From positions 1-64,000 of the forward strand of contig CAZAXF010000004.1 in the NCBI GenBank assembly GCA_964489055.1: 64,000 nucleotides of DNA, written 5' to 3'. This DNA comes from 66-474 sp964489055 (GTDB lineage Bacteria; Pseudomonadota; Gammaproteobacteria; Xanthomonadales; Rhodanobacteraceae). Positions 9,074-16,530 of this stretch are shown piece after piece; the stretch's first letter is position 1, and each line of letters starts with the position of its first letter. The notes beneath the pieces are model-generated. The model saw only the letters and a program-made list of their open reading frames with translations. It was not told where the DNA came from and made no database searches. Both the position numbers and the translations under genes were made by a program.

Positions 9074-9174
9074 AATCAATAGGGTCAGAGTCATTGATCC
9101 AGCAGGTTGAATCCATGAGAGCAGAGTCATTAAACCAGCCGGTTGGGAGATCAATGACTCTGACCCTATTGATT
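9074..9174. repeat. Second copy of the 26-bp inverted repeat
   Basis: Arms at 9074-9099 and 9149-9174 repeat the palindrome of 8759-8859, including the loop with two base changes. It lies about 100 bases upstream of the amidohydrolase start and between the divergent genes, so it may act on their expression. Confidence 0.85.
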
Positions 9175-9270
9175 CCCATCGGGCTGAATGTACAACGACG
9201 CACGGACGGGCGGCGCACGCGACGTGCAACGGCTATGATGTCGGCTCCATTCCGCTATCGAGGGGGCAGC

Positions 9271-10656
9271 ATGCAACCGGCAGGACTTCGCAACTTCGGC
9301 AGGACCACACTGGCCGTCGCCATCGCGGCGCTCTCACTCACTGCCGCGCAGGCGGCCGATGCGCCGGCGGCAACCACTGCGCCCGCGCCGACGCTCACCG
9401 TGATCCACTGCGAGCACCTGATCGACACCGACGCGGGCAAGCTGCGCGGCGCGACCAGCATCGTGGTTTCCGGTGATCGTATCCAGGAAGTCGTGGCGGG
9501 CACGGTGAACCGTGACGGCGCGACCGTGATCGAGGTGCCCGCCAACGACACCTGCCTGCCAGGGCTGATCGATTCGCACACGCACCTGACTTCGCAGTTC
9601 AGCAAGTCGAGTTACAGCGACCAGTTCCGGCTGAATCCGGCCGACTATGCGATCCAGTCGACGGTGTACGCGCGGCGTACGCTGATGGCCGGCTTCACCA
9701 CGGTGCGCAACGTCGGCGACTCGCACTGGGAGTCGATCGCGCTGCGCAACGCCATCAACAAGGGCGAGGTTGCCGGCCCGCGCATCTTCAGCGCCGGTAT
9801 CTTCATCGGCACCACCGGCGGCCACGCCGACCAGACCGACGGCTACCGCCTGGACCTCCAGGGCGACCCGGGTCCGAAGCAGGGCATCATCAATTCGCCC
9901 GCCGATGCGTGGAAGGCGGTGCGCCAGCATTACAAGGAAGGCGCCGACCTCATCAAGATCATGCCCTCGGGCGGCGTGCTGGACGAAAGTTCCAGTGCGG
10001 AAAACCCGCAGATGACGCTGGAGGAGATCAAGGCGATCACCGCCGCCGCGCACGACTACGGTTTCACCGTGGCCGCGCACGCGCACGGCGCCGAGGCGAT
10101 CCGCCGCGCGGTGCTCGGCGGGGTCGATTCGATCGAGCACGGTACCTTCATGGACGATCAGGACATGAAGCTGATGAAGCAGCACGGCACCTGGTACGTG
10201 CCCACGATCATCGCCGGCGAGTTCGTGATGGGCAAGGCCAAGGAAGGCTGGTATCCGCCGCAGGTCGCACGCAAGGCGCTGGAAGTCGGACCCAGGATCA
10301 TGGAAACCGCGGGCAAGGCCTACAAGGCGGGCGTGAAGATCGCCTTCGGCACCGACGCGGGCGTATATCCGCACGGCGAGAACGCGCAGGAATTCGTGTA
10401 CATGGTCGAGGCGGGCATGCCGCCGATGTACGCGATCCAGGCCGCGACCACGCACGCGGCCGCGCTGCTGAAGCATTCGCGGGACTTCGGCAGCATCAGC
10501 GCCGGCAAGTACGCCGACGTGATCGCGGTGCCGGGCAATCCGCTGGAAGACATCGCGCGGATGAAGCACGTCGACTTCGTGATGAAGGAAGGCGTGGTGT
10601 ACAAGCAGGACGGCAAGGCCACGCCCGCGGCGCTGAAGTCCAGCCTTGGAATCTAG
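9271..10656 (+). CDS. Secreted metal-dependent amidohydrolase (imidazolonepropionase/Pro-Xaa dipeptidase-like)
   Basis: 461-residue member of the amidohydrolase superfamily with a Sec signal peptide ending near AAQAAD (residue 30), so periplasmic or secreted. Metal-ligand marks are HTH at 103-105 in GLIDSHTHL, a carboxylated-lysine candidate in DLIKIMPSGG, AAHAHG, SIEHGTF and the catalytic Asp in FGTDAGVYPHG. Close relatives in Xanthomonadales have been characterised as dipeptidases with C-terminal Pro/Arg/Lys preference, but the substrate cannot be read from sequence. The ATG at 9271 has AGGGGGCAGC just upstream; an ORF extension to 9094 runs through the repeat and lacks a signal peptide. 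Divergent from the decarboxylase gene. Confidence 0.85.
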   Translation: MQPAGLRNFGRTTLAVAIAALSLTAAQAADAPAATTAPAPTLTVIHCEHLIDTDAGKLRGATSIVVSGDRIQEVVAGTVNRDGATVIEVPANDTCLPGLIDSHTHLTSQFSKSSYSDQFRLNPADYAIQSTVYARRTLMAGFTTVRNVGDSHWESIALRNAINKGEVAGPRIFSAGIFIGTTGGHADQTDGYRLDLQGDPGPKQGIINSPADAWKAVRQHYKEGADLIKIMPSGGVLDESSSAENPQMTLEEIKAITAAAHDYGFTVAAHAHGAEAIRRAVLGGVDSIEHGTFMDDQDMKLMKQHGTWYVPTIIAGEFVMGKAKEGWYPPQVARKALEVGPRIMETAGKAYKAGVKIAFGTDAGVYPHGENAQEFVYMVEAGMPPMYAIQAATTHAAALLKHSRDFGSISAGKYADVIAVPGNPLEDIARMKHVDFVMKEGVVYKQDGKATPAALKSSLGI

Positions 10657-10733
10657 GGCTTCGCCTCCAACTCGTATGGGGTGTCACGAGCCTCATCCGA
10701 TCAGCGTCATCCGTCGGCAAGTCTCTTTGTCTC

Positions 10734-10768
10734 GTCATGCCGGGGCGCTGCAGGCGCCCCGGCATGAC
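10734..10768. repeat. Perfect 15-bp hairpin after the amidohydrolase gene
   Basis: GTCATGCCGGGGCGC (10734-10748) is exactly complementary to 10754-10768 with a 5-base loop. No T run follows, so it looks like a REP hairpin and only possibly a terminator. It lies just before the CnoX gene. Confidence 0.7.
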
Positions 10769-10812
10769 CCGTGAATGAATTGGTTGCGACCCAAGCGCAG
10801 GCAGGAACGTAC

Positions 10813-11718
10813 ATGAATTTCAATCTCCAACCCGATGGTGCCGCCGCGCCGGCCGAATCGTTCGTGTTCGAGGCCGGCGAGGCCAATTTCGAAACCGACG
10901 TCCTGCAGGCATCGCTGCAGACGCCGATCCTGGTGGACTTCTGGGCGACCTGGTGCGGACCGTGCAAGACGCTGGGCCCGATCCTGGAAAAGCTTGCCGG
11001 CGAGTACGCGGGAGCCTTCAAACTGGCCAAGGTCGACTGCGACAAGGAGCAGCAGCTGGCCGGCATGTTCGGCGTGCGCAGCATTCCTACCGTGGTGCTG
11101 ATCAAGGAAGGCCGGATCACGGACGCGTTCTCCGGCGCATTGCCCGAGTCGCAGGTGCGCGAGTTCCTGAAAAGGCACGGCGTCGAACCCGCTGCGCGCA
11201 TCGAGGCACCCGAGTCCGGCGAGGAGCAGGCTTCGGCACCCGTCGAAACGCCGCAGGCAGCAATCGCCCGCCTGCAAAAGGCGCTGGCCACCAATCCCGA
11301 CGACGATGACCTGAAGCTCGACCTTGCCTTGGCCAGGGCGCGCACCGGCGACATCGCCGATGCGCAGAAGACCCTCGATGGCCTGCCCGTCAAACTTGCC
11401 GAGGACGACCGCGCCAAGGCACTGGCTGCGCTCCTGGCCATGCACGGATCGCTGGCCGAAATCCCGCCGGCGCAGGAGCTCGCGGCGCGGCTCGAAAAGG
11501 ATCCGAAGGACTTCGCGGCGCAAGACGGTCTTGGCGTGCGCAAGCTGCTGGACGGCGACGCCGCGGGTGCGATGGAACATTGGCTGGCGATCCTCGCCGC
11601 CAACCGTGGCTGGAACGACGGACTCGCGCGCCGACGCCTGATCAACGCGTTCCGGATCATCGACGACGAAGCGCTGGTGTCATCCACGCGCCGCCGCATG
11701 TCCTCACTGTTGTTTTGA
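10813..11718 (+). CDS. cnoX: Thioredoxin-TPR chaperedoxin CnoX (YbbN)
   Basis: 301-residue fusion of an N-terminal thioredoxin domain and a C-terminal tetratricopeptide-like region. CnoX holds unfolded proteins and hands them to GroEL or DnaK; some versions are also redox active. The thioredoxin part has VDFWATWCGPC (41-51), so both active-site cysteines (Cys48, Cys51) are present, unlike the SxxC form of E. coli. It also has the cis-proline SIPTV. The TPR part starts at about residue 140 with PQAAIARLQKALATNPDD. I prefer the ATG at 10813 (AGGA nine bases upstream) to one at 10771, which adds 14 residues. Single gene. Confidence 0.88.
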   Translation: MNFNLQPDGAAAPAESFVFEAGEANFETDVLQASLQTPILVDFWATWCGPCKTLGPILEKLAGEYAGAFKLAKVDCDKEQQLAGMFGVRSIPTVVLIKEGRITDAFSGALPESQVREFLKRHGVEPAARIEAPESGEEQASAPVETPQAAIARLQKALATNPDDDDLKLDLALARARTGDIADAQKTLDGLPVKLAEDDRAKALAALLAMHGSLAEIPPAQELAARLEKDPKDFAAQDGLGVRKLLDGDAAGAMEHWLAILAANRGWNDGLARRRLINAFRIIDDEALVSSTRRRMSSLLF

Positions 11719-11923
11719 AGGTTGCCCGGACGCGCATTTGACGGCGGCGGGCGGTGCCTGCCGTGCGCGACCGCTCCAGGGTCGCGCTGTTGCCGTTTCG
11801 CGAACGCACAAGCGCCGGGCATGACTTGTGGCGTATGAACTTGACGGCGTGAACGCGCATACTTGGGCGATCCGGACGTGCTCCACGCCCGTTCGCCTTG
11901 TCCTGCCATCCGGAAGCCTGCCC
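11719..11923. other. Short intergenic region upstream of the S10 peptidase
   Basis: 205 bases with a GGCGGGCGGTGCCTGCCG imperfect palindrome near 11746 and no gene. The promoter of the S10 peptidase gene is expected here. Confidence 0.5.
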
Positions 11924-13585
11924 ATGAAGACCAATCACATCACCGCCGCACTCGCCGCGCTGCTGCTGTGCAGCGCCCCCGCCCTCGCCGCGCCGCCGCC
12001 CGCGAGTACGGCAAGCGCCGCGTCGGCAGACTCCGCCAGCGCGGATCACGGTGCGCAATCGAAGAACCTGATCCAGCGGCTGATGAAGCCGATGTCCTCG
12101 ACCACCCACGGCACGGTCACCGTCGAGGGCAAGACCATCAATTACGAAGCCGTGGCCGGCACCCTGGTGATCCACGGCACCGGCGAGGACGAAACCACCC
12201 CGCAGGTGGCCATGGGCTACTTCGCCTACTTCAAGCAGGGCGCGGACCCGGCCAAACGCCCGATCACCTTCATCTACAACGGCGGACCGGGTTCGTCGAC
12301 GGTCTGGCTGCACATGGGCGCGTGGGGTCCCAAGCGCGTGGTCACCAATGATGACACCCACACTCCGGCGGCCCCGTACAAGCTGGTCGACAACGAATAC
12401 AGCCTGCTCGATGCCAGCGACGTGGTATTCATCGACATGCCCGGCACCGGCTTCGGCCGCCTGCTGGCGCAGGGCAAGGACGCCGGCGCGCGCGCCAAGG
12501 ACCGCAAGAAGCTGGGCAAGAAGATCTGGAGCGTGGACGGTGACGCGCACGCGTTCTCGCGTTTCATCACCCAGTTCCTGTCGAAGTACGGGCGCTGGAA
12601 TTCGCCCAAGTACCTGTTCGGTGAAAGCTACGGCACCACGCGTTCGGCGGTGCTGGCCGGCATCCTGCAGGAACACGACAACGTCGATCTGAACGGCGTG
12701 ATCCTGCTTTCGCAGATCCTCAACTTCAACACCAGCGTGGACGGAGCCCGCAGCGATCCGGGCATCGACCTGCCGTACGTGCTGGCCCTGCCGACCTACG
12801 CGGCCACCGCGTGGTATCACCACAAGCTGCCCAAGTACGACAGCGGCAAGCTCGCGCCGCTGCTGCAGAAAGTGATTGAGTTCGCCAAGACCGATTACCG
12901 CGCCGCGCTGTACGCCGGGTCGACCCTCAGCGAGGCAAGGGAACGCGAGGTGGCGGAGAAGCTGCACGATTTCACCGGCCTGCCCGTCGCCTACCTGATG
13001 CGTGCCAACCTGCGGGTGTCCGGAGGCATGTTCGAGCACCAACTGCAACTTGGCCACGACCTCACCACCGGCCGGCTGGACACGCGCTTCTCCGGCCCCG
13101 TGATGGATCCGATGAGCCAGTCCGCCTATTACGACCCGCAATCCGCGGCGATCAGCTCGGCCTACGTTTCGGCATTCAACAACTACGTGCGCAAGGACCT
13201 GAAATTCGGCCAGCACATGAAGTACCGGCCCAGCGTGTACGGCACTCCCGGCTTCGACTGGAGCATGAAGCACCGCGTGCCCGGCGCACACCGTCTGAGC
13301 GCAGGAACCCTGAACGTCATGGGCGACCTCGCGGCCGCGATGAAGTACAACCCCGACCTCAAGGTGATGGTGAACGGTGGTTTCTACGACCTGGCCACGC
13401 CGTTCTACGCCGCGATCTACGAAGACCAGCACCTGCCGATCACTCCGCAGCTGCGCGGCAACATCAGCTACGCGTTCTATCCCTCGGGGCACATGGTGTA
13501 CGTGCACATTCCCTCGTTGAAGGCACTGCACGACAACGTCGCGAAATTCATCGAGGCGACCGACCACCAGGGTGGCGGCAAGTAA
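11924..13585 (+). CDS. Secreted serine carboxypeptidase, family S10
   Basis: 553-residue serine carboxypeptidase-like enzyme with a signal peptide (MKTNHITAALAALLLCSA..., cleavage near LAA at 21-23). It is predicted to act in the periplasm or outside the cell on peptide C-termini. The S10 signs are clear: the oxyanion segment ITFIYNGGPGSST, nucleophile Ser235 in GESYGTTRS, Asp489 in NGGFYDLATP and His523 in YPSGHMVYVH. The GESYGTTR variant is typical of the bacterial branch. The ATG at 11924 starts the signal peptide; an upstream ATG at 11828 would add 32 unrelated residues. A strong terminator follows, so it is probably monocistronic. Confidence 0.9.
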   Translation: MKTNHITAALAALLLCSAPALAAPPPASTASAASADSASADHGAQSKNLIQRLMKPMSSTTHGTVTVEGKTINYEAVAGTLVIHGTGEDETTPQVAMGYFAYFKQGADPAKRPITFIYNGGPGSSTVWLHMGAWGPKRVVTNDDTHTPAAPYKLVDNEYSLLDASDVVFIDMPGTGFGRLLAQGKDAGARAKDRKKLGKKIWSVDGDAHAFSRFITQFLSKYGRWNSPKYLFGESYGTTRSAVLAGILQEHDNVDLNGVILLSQILNFNTSVDGARSDPGIDLPYVLALPTYAATAWYHHKLPKYDSGKLAPLLQKVIEFAKTDYRAALYAGSTLSEAREREVAEKLHDFTGLPVAYLMRANLRVSGGMFEHQLQLGHDLTTGRLDTRFSGPVMDPMSQSAYYDPQSAAISSAYVSAFNNYVRKDLKFGQHMKYRPSVYGTPGFDWSMKHRVPGAHRLSAGTLNVMGDLAAAMKYNPDLKVMVNGGFYDLATPFYAAIYEDQHLPITPQLRGNISYAFYPSGHMVYVHIPSLKALHDNVAKFIEATDHQGGGK

Positions 13586-13614
13586 CCGTACGCCGCGAAC
13601 ACGGCCGTGACACC

Positions 13615-13645
13615 ACCGGCGCGACGCCCGTCGCGCCGGTTTTTT
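13615..13645 (+). terminator. Rho-independent terminator of the S10 peptidase gene
   Basis: ACCGGCGCGA (13615-13624) pairs exactly with TCGCGCCGGT (13631-13640) around a 6-base loop and is followed by a run of six T. It also stands at the 3' end of the convergent membrane-protein gene. Confidence 0.9.
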
Positions 13646-13655
13646 CCCGGGTGGC

Positions 13656-14327
13656 TTATTCGCGCTCGAAGCGGGCCAGCTGCTCCATTTCGTGCGAGGC
13701 CCGCCGCAGGTTGCAGCCGCTCATGTCGTCGATGATGCGTTGCAACCAGGGCGCATGCTGCGCACGTCCGGCCAGGCGCCGTGCCAGCCACAGGCTTGCC
13801 GCCATCCCCGCCACGCCCAGCGCCATGCAGGCCCACACCCACGCGACATTGCCGGCCAGTCCGTCCACGCCGGTCCAGCGGTAAAGCGCGGCCAGCGGCA
13901 GCAGCAGCCACAGGCACCACCACGGCAGCCCCAGCAGGAACGTGCTCCAGGCGCGGAACCGGCGCAGTTGCGCCAGCCGCCGCTGCAGCACCAGCACCGG
14001 CGCGTCGAACAGGAAGATGCGGGCCAGCAGCAGCAGTTGCGTTGCACTGGACCAGATGCCGGCGATGCCGTAGGCATGCAGCAGCAGCCCGATGACCAGC
14101 CAGTGCGGCACATGCCGGTACGCGACCCAGAACGAGCCGGCCCAGGCGGTGAACGCCATCCACGCCAGCAGCGCCAGCACGCGGCCGGCCAGGCTCCAGC
14201 GCAGGGCTGCGCGCGTTCGCTGGACGCGGCGGTCGCGGTAATCCATGCGCAACAGCGCCTCCATGCCTTCCTGGCGCAGACTGACTTCGGTCCATGCCTG
14301 CCGGATGTCGTCGAGTTCCATGTTCAT
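13656..14327 (-). CDS. Four-helix membrane protein, candidate partner of the adjacent ECF sigma factor
   Basis: 223 residues, no recognised enzyme motif. The N-terminal ~45 residues are hydrophilic (MELDDIRQAWTEVSLRQEGMEALL...) and are followed by four hydrophobic segments near 48-70, 75-105, 125-148 and 158-182. A basic/acidic C-terminal tail (about 40 residues) follows. Its ATG overlaps the sigma factor stop by four bases (ATGA), so the two are translationally coupled. Context and topology suggest a membrane anti-sigma factor, but I see no zinc-binding HxxxCxxC motif of the ZAS type. Function inferred only from position. Confidence 0.7.
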   Translation of the reverse strand: MNMELDDIRQAWTEVSLRQEGMEALLRMDYRDRRVQRTRAALRWSLAGRVLALLAWMAFTAWAGSFWVAYRHVPHWLVIGLLLHAYGIAGIWSSATQLLLLARIFLFDAPVLVLQRRLAQLRRFRAWSTFLLGLPWWCLWLLLPLAALYRWTGVDGLAGNVAWVWACMALGVAGMAASLWLARRLAGRAQHAPWLQRIIDDMSGCNLRRASHEMEQLARFERE

Positions 14328-14866
14328 GCTCCGCTTGAAGGGGTGGACAGGGCGCCATCGATACCGGCGCGGGCTTTTTGCCTGATGCGGTTGAGTTTGG
14401 TGGCAACGTTGGTTTCACTGATGCCGAGCACCGCGGCGATCTCCGCGTAGCTGCGGTCTTCCAGATGCAGCAGCACCAGCGCGCGATTGAGCGGATCGAG
14501 CCCGGCGATGAAGGCATGCAACCTCGCGACGCGCTGGTCGCGCTCGGTCCTTTCGTCCTGCGTGGCCTCGGCGGTGGCGACGGTATCCAGGCTCGCGGCG
14601 TCCAGCGTCTCGAACCCCGCCGCGCCGACACGCCGCGCCCGCCGTGCGTGCGAAATCGCGACATTCAGCGCGATCCGGTACATCCAGGTCGAGCGTTTCG
14701 CACGCCGCGCATCGAAGGCGCCGAACGAGCGCCACAACTGCAAGGCGATTTCCTGCACGATGTCGTCGAGGTCATGCGGGTCGCGTGCATACATCCGCGC
14801 GACCTTGAACAGGATGCCGCGGTGTTCCAGCAACATCGCCTCAAACTGCTGCCGCCTGTCCCGCAT
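14324..14866 (-). CDS. ECF-type RNA polymerase sigma factor
   Basis: 180-residue sigma-70 family protein with only regions 2 and 4. Region 2 reads LFKVARMYARDPHDLDDIVQEIALQLWRSF, then the DNA-melting/-10 segment STWMYRIALNVAISHARR. Region 4 reads LEDRSYAEIAAVLGISETNVATKLNRIRQKAR, a clear helix-turn-helix. I use the ATG at 14866 (GGGA upstream) rather than 14893 or 14947, which would overlap the divergent gene's leader and add residues unlike the family. It is co-transcribed with the downstream membrane protein. Its promoter region is shared with the divergent DUF502 gene (101 bases apart), so it might regulate both; no -35/-10 ECF pair is obvious. Confidence 0.88.
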   Translation of the reverse strand: MRDRRQQFEAMLLEHRGILFKVARMYARDPHDLDDIVQEIALQLWRSFGAFDARRAKRSTWMYRIALNVAISHARRARRVGAAGFETLDAASLDTVATAEATQDERTERDQRVARLHAFIAGLDPLNRALVLLHLEDRSYAEIAAVLGISETNVATKLNRIRQKARAGIDGALSTPSSGA

Positions 14867-14966
14867 CGTCCGATTCCCGCGTGGTTTCCCCATGATTCGC
14901 CGGCTGCCGGGAAAAATCACGGGCTTGCCGAACCCGGCCGCCGCCATCGCCTACAATGCCCGGACC

Positions 14967-15647
14967 ATGCGCGACCTGCACTTCAAGCGTTACCTGATCA
15001 CCGGCCTGGTGGCCGTCATCCCGGTTTGGATCACCTGGGTCGTGTTCAAGTTCGCGTTTACGCTGCTCGCGGGCCTGGGGGCGCCATTGATCACCGGCAT
15101 CATCGAGCTGATCGGAATCGGCTCGCCCGCCGCCGCGCGCGCGCTGCATCGCGACTGGATCGTTTCGATCCTTGCCTTCGTGCTCACCATCCTCGCGCTG
15201 TACCTGCTGGGCTGGCTTTCCACGAAGGTTGTAGGGCAACGCGTACTGGGGGCCCTGGACCGGGTTTTCGAACGCATTCCACTGGTCCACACCGTCTACG
15301 GCGGGGTAAAGAAGCTGATCGCGCTGATGCGCACCCAGCCGGGCGGAACCCAGCGCGTGGTGCTGATCGACTTTCCCTCGCCCGAACTGAAATCCGTTGG
15401 TTTCGTCACCCGCACGTTCACGGACGCGGCCGGACGTGAAGTCGCCGCGGTCTACGTACCCACGACTCCCAATCCCACCAGTGGCTACCTGACCATGGTC
15501 CCTACCGAACGCCTGGTCGCAACCAACTGGAGCATCGACCAGGCGATGGCGTTCGTCGTTTCGGGCGGCGCGGTGGGCCCCGAACACCTGCCCGACACCA
15601 AGCTGAGTCGGCGCGGCATCGAACAGCCGGAAGCACCGCCCCGGTGA
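14967..15647 (+). CDS. DUF502 inner-membrane protein
   Basis: 226 residues. Two long hydrophobic segments near the N-terminus (about 9-40 and 65-90) precede a soluble C-terminal domain with the family's conserved VYGGVKKL, RVVLIDFPSPE and VPTTPNPTSGYL patterns. DUF502 proteins are widespread, membrane-bound and of unknown function. The last codon overlaps the start of thpR by four bases (GTGA), which indicates a two-gene operon. The start ATG at 14967 is inferred from the family N-terminus (RDLHFKRYLITGLVAVIPVWIT). Confidence 0.88.
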   Translation: MRDLHFKRYLITGLVAVIPVWITWVVFKFAFTLLAGLGAPLITGIIELIGIGSPAAARALHRDWIVSILAFVLTILALYLLGWLSTKVVGQRVLGALDRVFERIPLVHTVYGGVKKLIALMRTQPGGTQRVVLIDFPSPELKSVGFVTRTFTDAAGREVAAVYVPTTPNPTSGYLTMVPTERLVATNWSIDQAMAFVVSGGAVGPEHLPDTKLSRRGIEQPEAPPR

Positions 15648-16216
15648 CGGCCGCGTCGGCCCCTGGCAATGCCGGTCGCCGGCGATGCTTCCTGGCGCTG
15701 ATGCCCGATGCCGACACCCGCACGCTGCTGACGCAGCTGCAGGCAGCACACGCCGCCGCGCGCGGCCCGGCACGCCGCATCCGCTGGGTCGATGCGGCGG
15801 CACTGCACCTGACACTGCGCTTTCTCGGCGACACCAGCGACGCCCAGGTCGAATACTTCCGGCGGATCCTGCCGGAGCTCGCACAACGCATCCCCCCGCT
15901 GCGCGCGACCCGCTGCGCGATCTGGCCCAACCGCGCACGGCCGCGCCTGCTGGTGCTGGAACTGGACACGCCCGAAGAGCTGCGGGTGCTGGCGCGCACC
16001 TGCGAATCCCACGCCCGCGAGGCCGGGCACGCACCCGAGCCACGTCCCTTTCGCGCGCACGTCACCCTGGCCCGCCTGCGCCCGGGCTCCGCGCCCGGCG
16101 TGCCGCCAGCGCCGGATCGAAAACTTTCCTTCGAAGCCGTCGCATTGATGCAAAGCAGGCTCGGGCGACAGGCGGCCAGGTACATCGAGCTTGCCCGCGC
16201 GGACCTGGGGTCCTGA
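15644..16216 (+). CDS. thpR: RNA 2',3'-cyclic phosphodiesterase (LigT/ThpR)
   Basis: 190-residue 2H phosphoesterase. The two HxTx motifs that define the superfamily are HLTL (55-58) and HVTL (139-142), spaced as expected. ThpR opens 2',3'-cyclic phosphates on RNA ends to 2'-phosphates and can ligate tRNA halves in vitro. The start GTG overlaps the DUF502 stop. The first ~13 residues are poorly conserved and the true start might be slightly downstream, but FLALMPD (16-22) matches the family's beta-1 strand. A REP hairpin follows the gene. Confidence 0.9.
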   Translation: MTAASAPGNAGRRRCFLALMPDADTRTLLTQLQAAHAAARGPARRIRWVDAAALHLTLRFLGDTSDAQVEYFRRILPELAQRIPPLRATRCAIWPNRARPRLLVLELDTPEELRVLARTCESHAREAGHAPEPRPFRAHVTLARLRPGSAPGVPPAPDRKLSFEAVALMQSRLGRQAARYIELARADLGS

Positions 16217-16530
16217 CGCGGCGGCCGGACGTGTTCGATTGCGCACGCGCTCCCGCATGCACCCGACGCAATCGTGCGCGCAGCGCACGCTACAAAAAGC
16301 CGCGTAGCGTGCGCTCCGCGCACGAACGAACCCCATGCGCCGACCCGTCGTGTGCAAAGCGCGCGCTGCGAAAACGGGGCACCCCGTCGCGGATGCTCCG
16401 ATGCGCGGATGGACCCATGACCAATGACCTAGCGCCGTGCATGGCGGCCATTTGCTGGCACAATTGGGGGTTCATGCGTGGGACGCAAGGCTCCGGCGCA
16501 ACCCGTTTCGCAACGTCAAAGGACGAATCC
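16217..16530. repeat. Spacer with GTAGCGTGCGC hairpin
   Basis: 314 bases upstream of the M13 peptidase gene. 16273-16293 (CGTGCGCGCAGCGCACGCTAC) pairs with 16304-16324, with one or two mismatches, across a 10-base AT-containing loop. It belongs to the same family as 28804-28824, 33386-33450, 33584-33648 and 47809-47829. The rest shows no gene. Confidence 0.75.

Larger units (their letters stand above)
8861..9175. repeat. 315-bp tandem direct repeat, unit 2
   Basis: Second unit of the duplication, offset by exactly 315 bases from unit 1, containing a second palindrome at 9074-9174 with the same arms. Downstream sequence (CCCATCGGGC) departs from unit 1's continuation. Confidence 0.92.
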
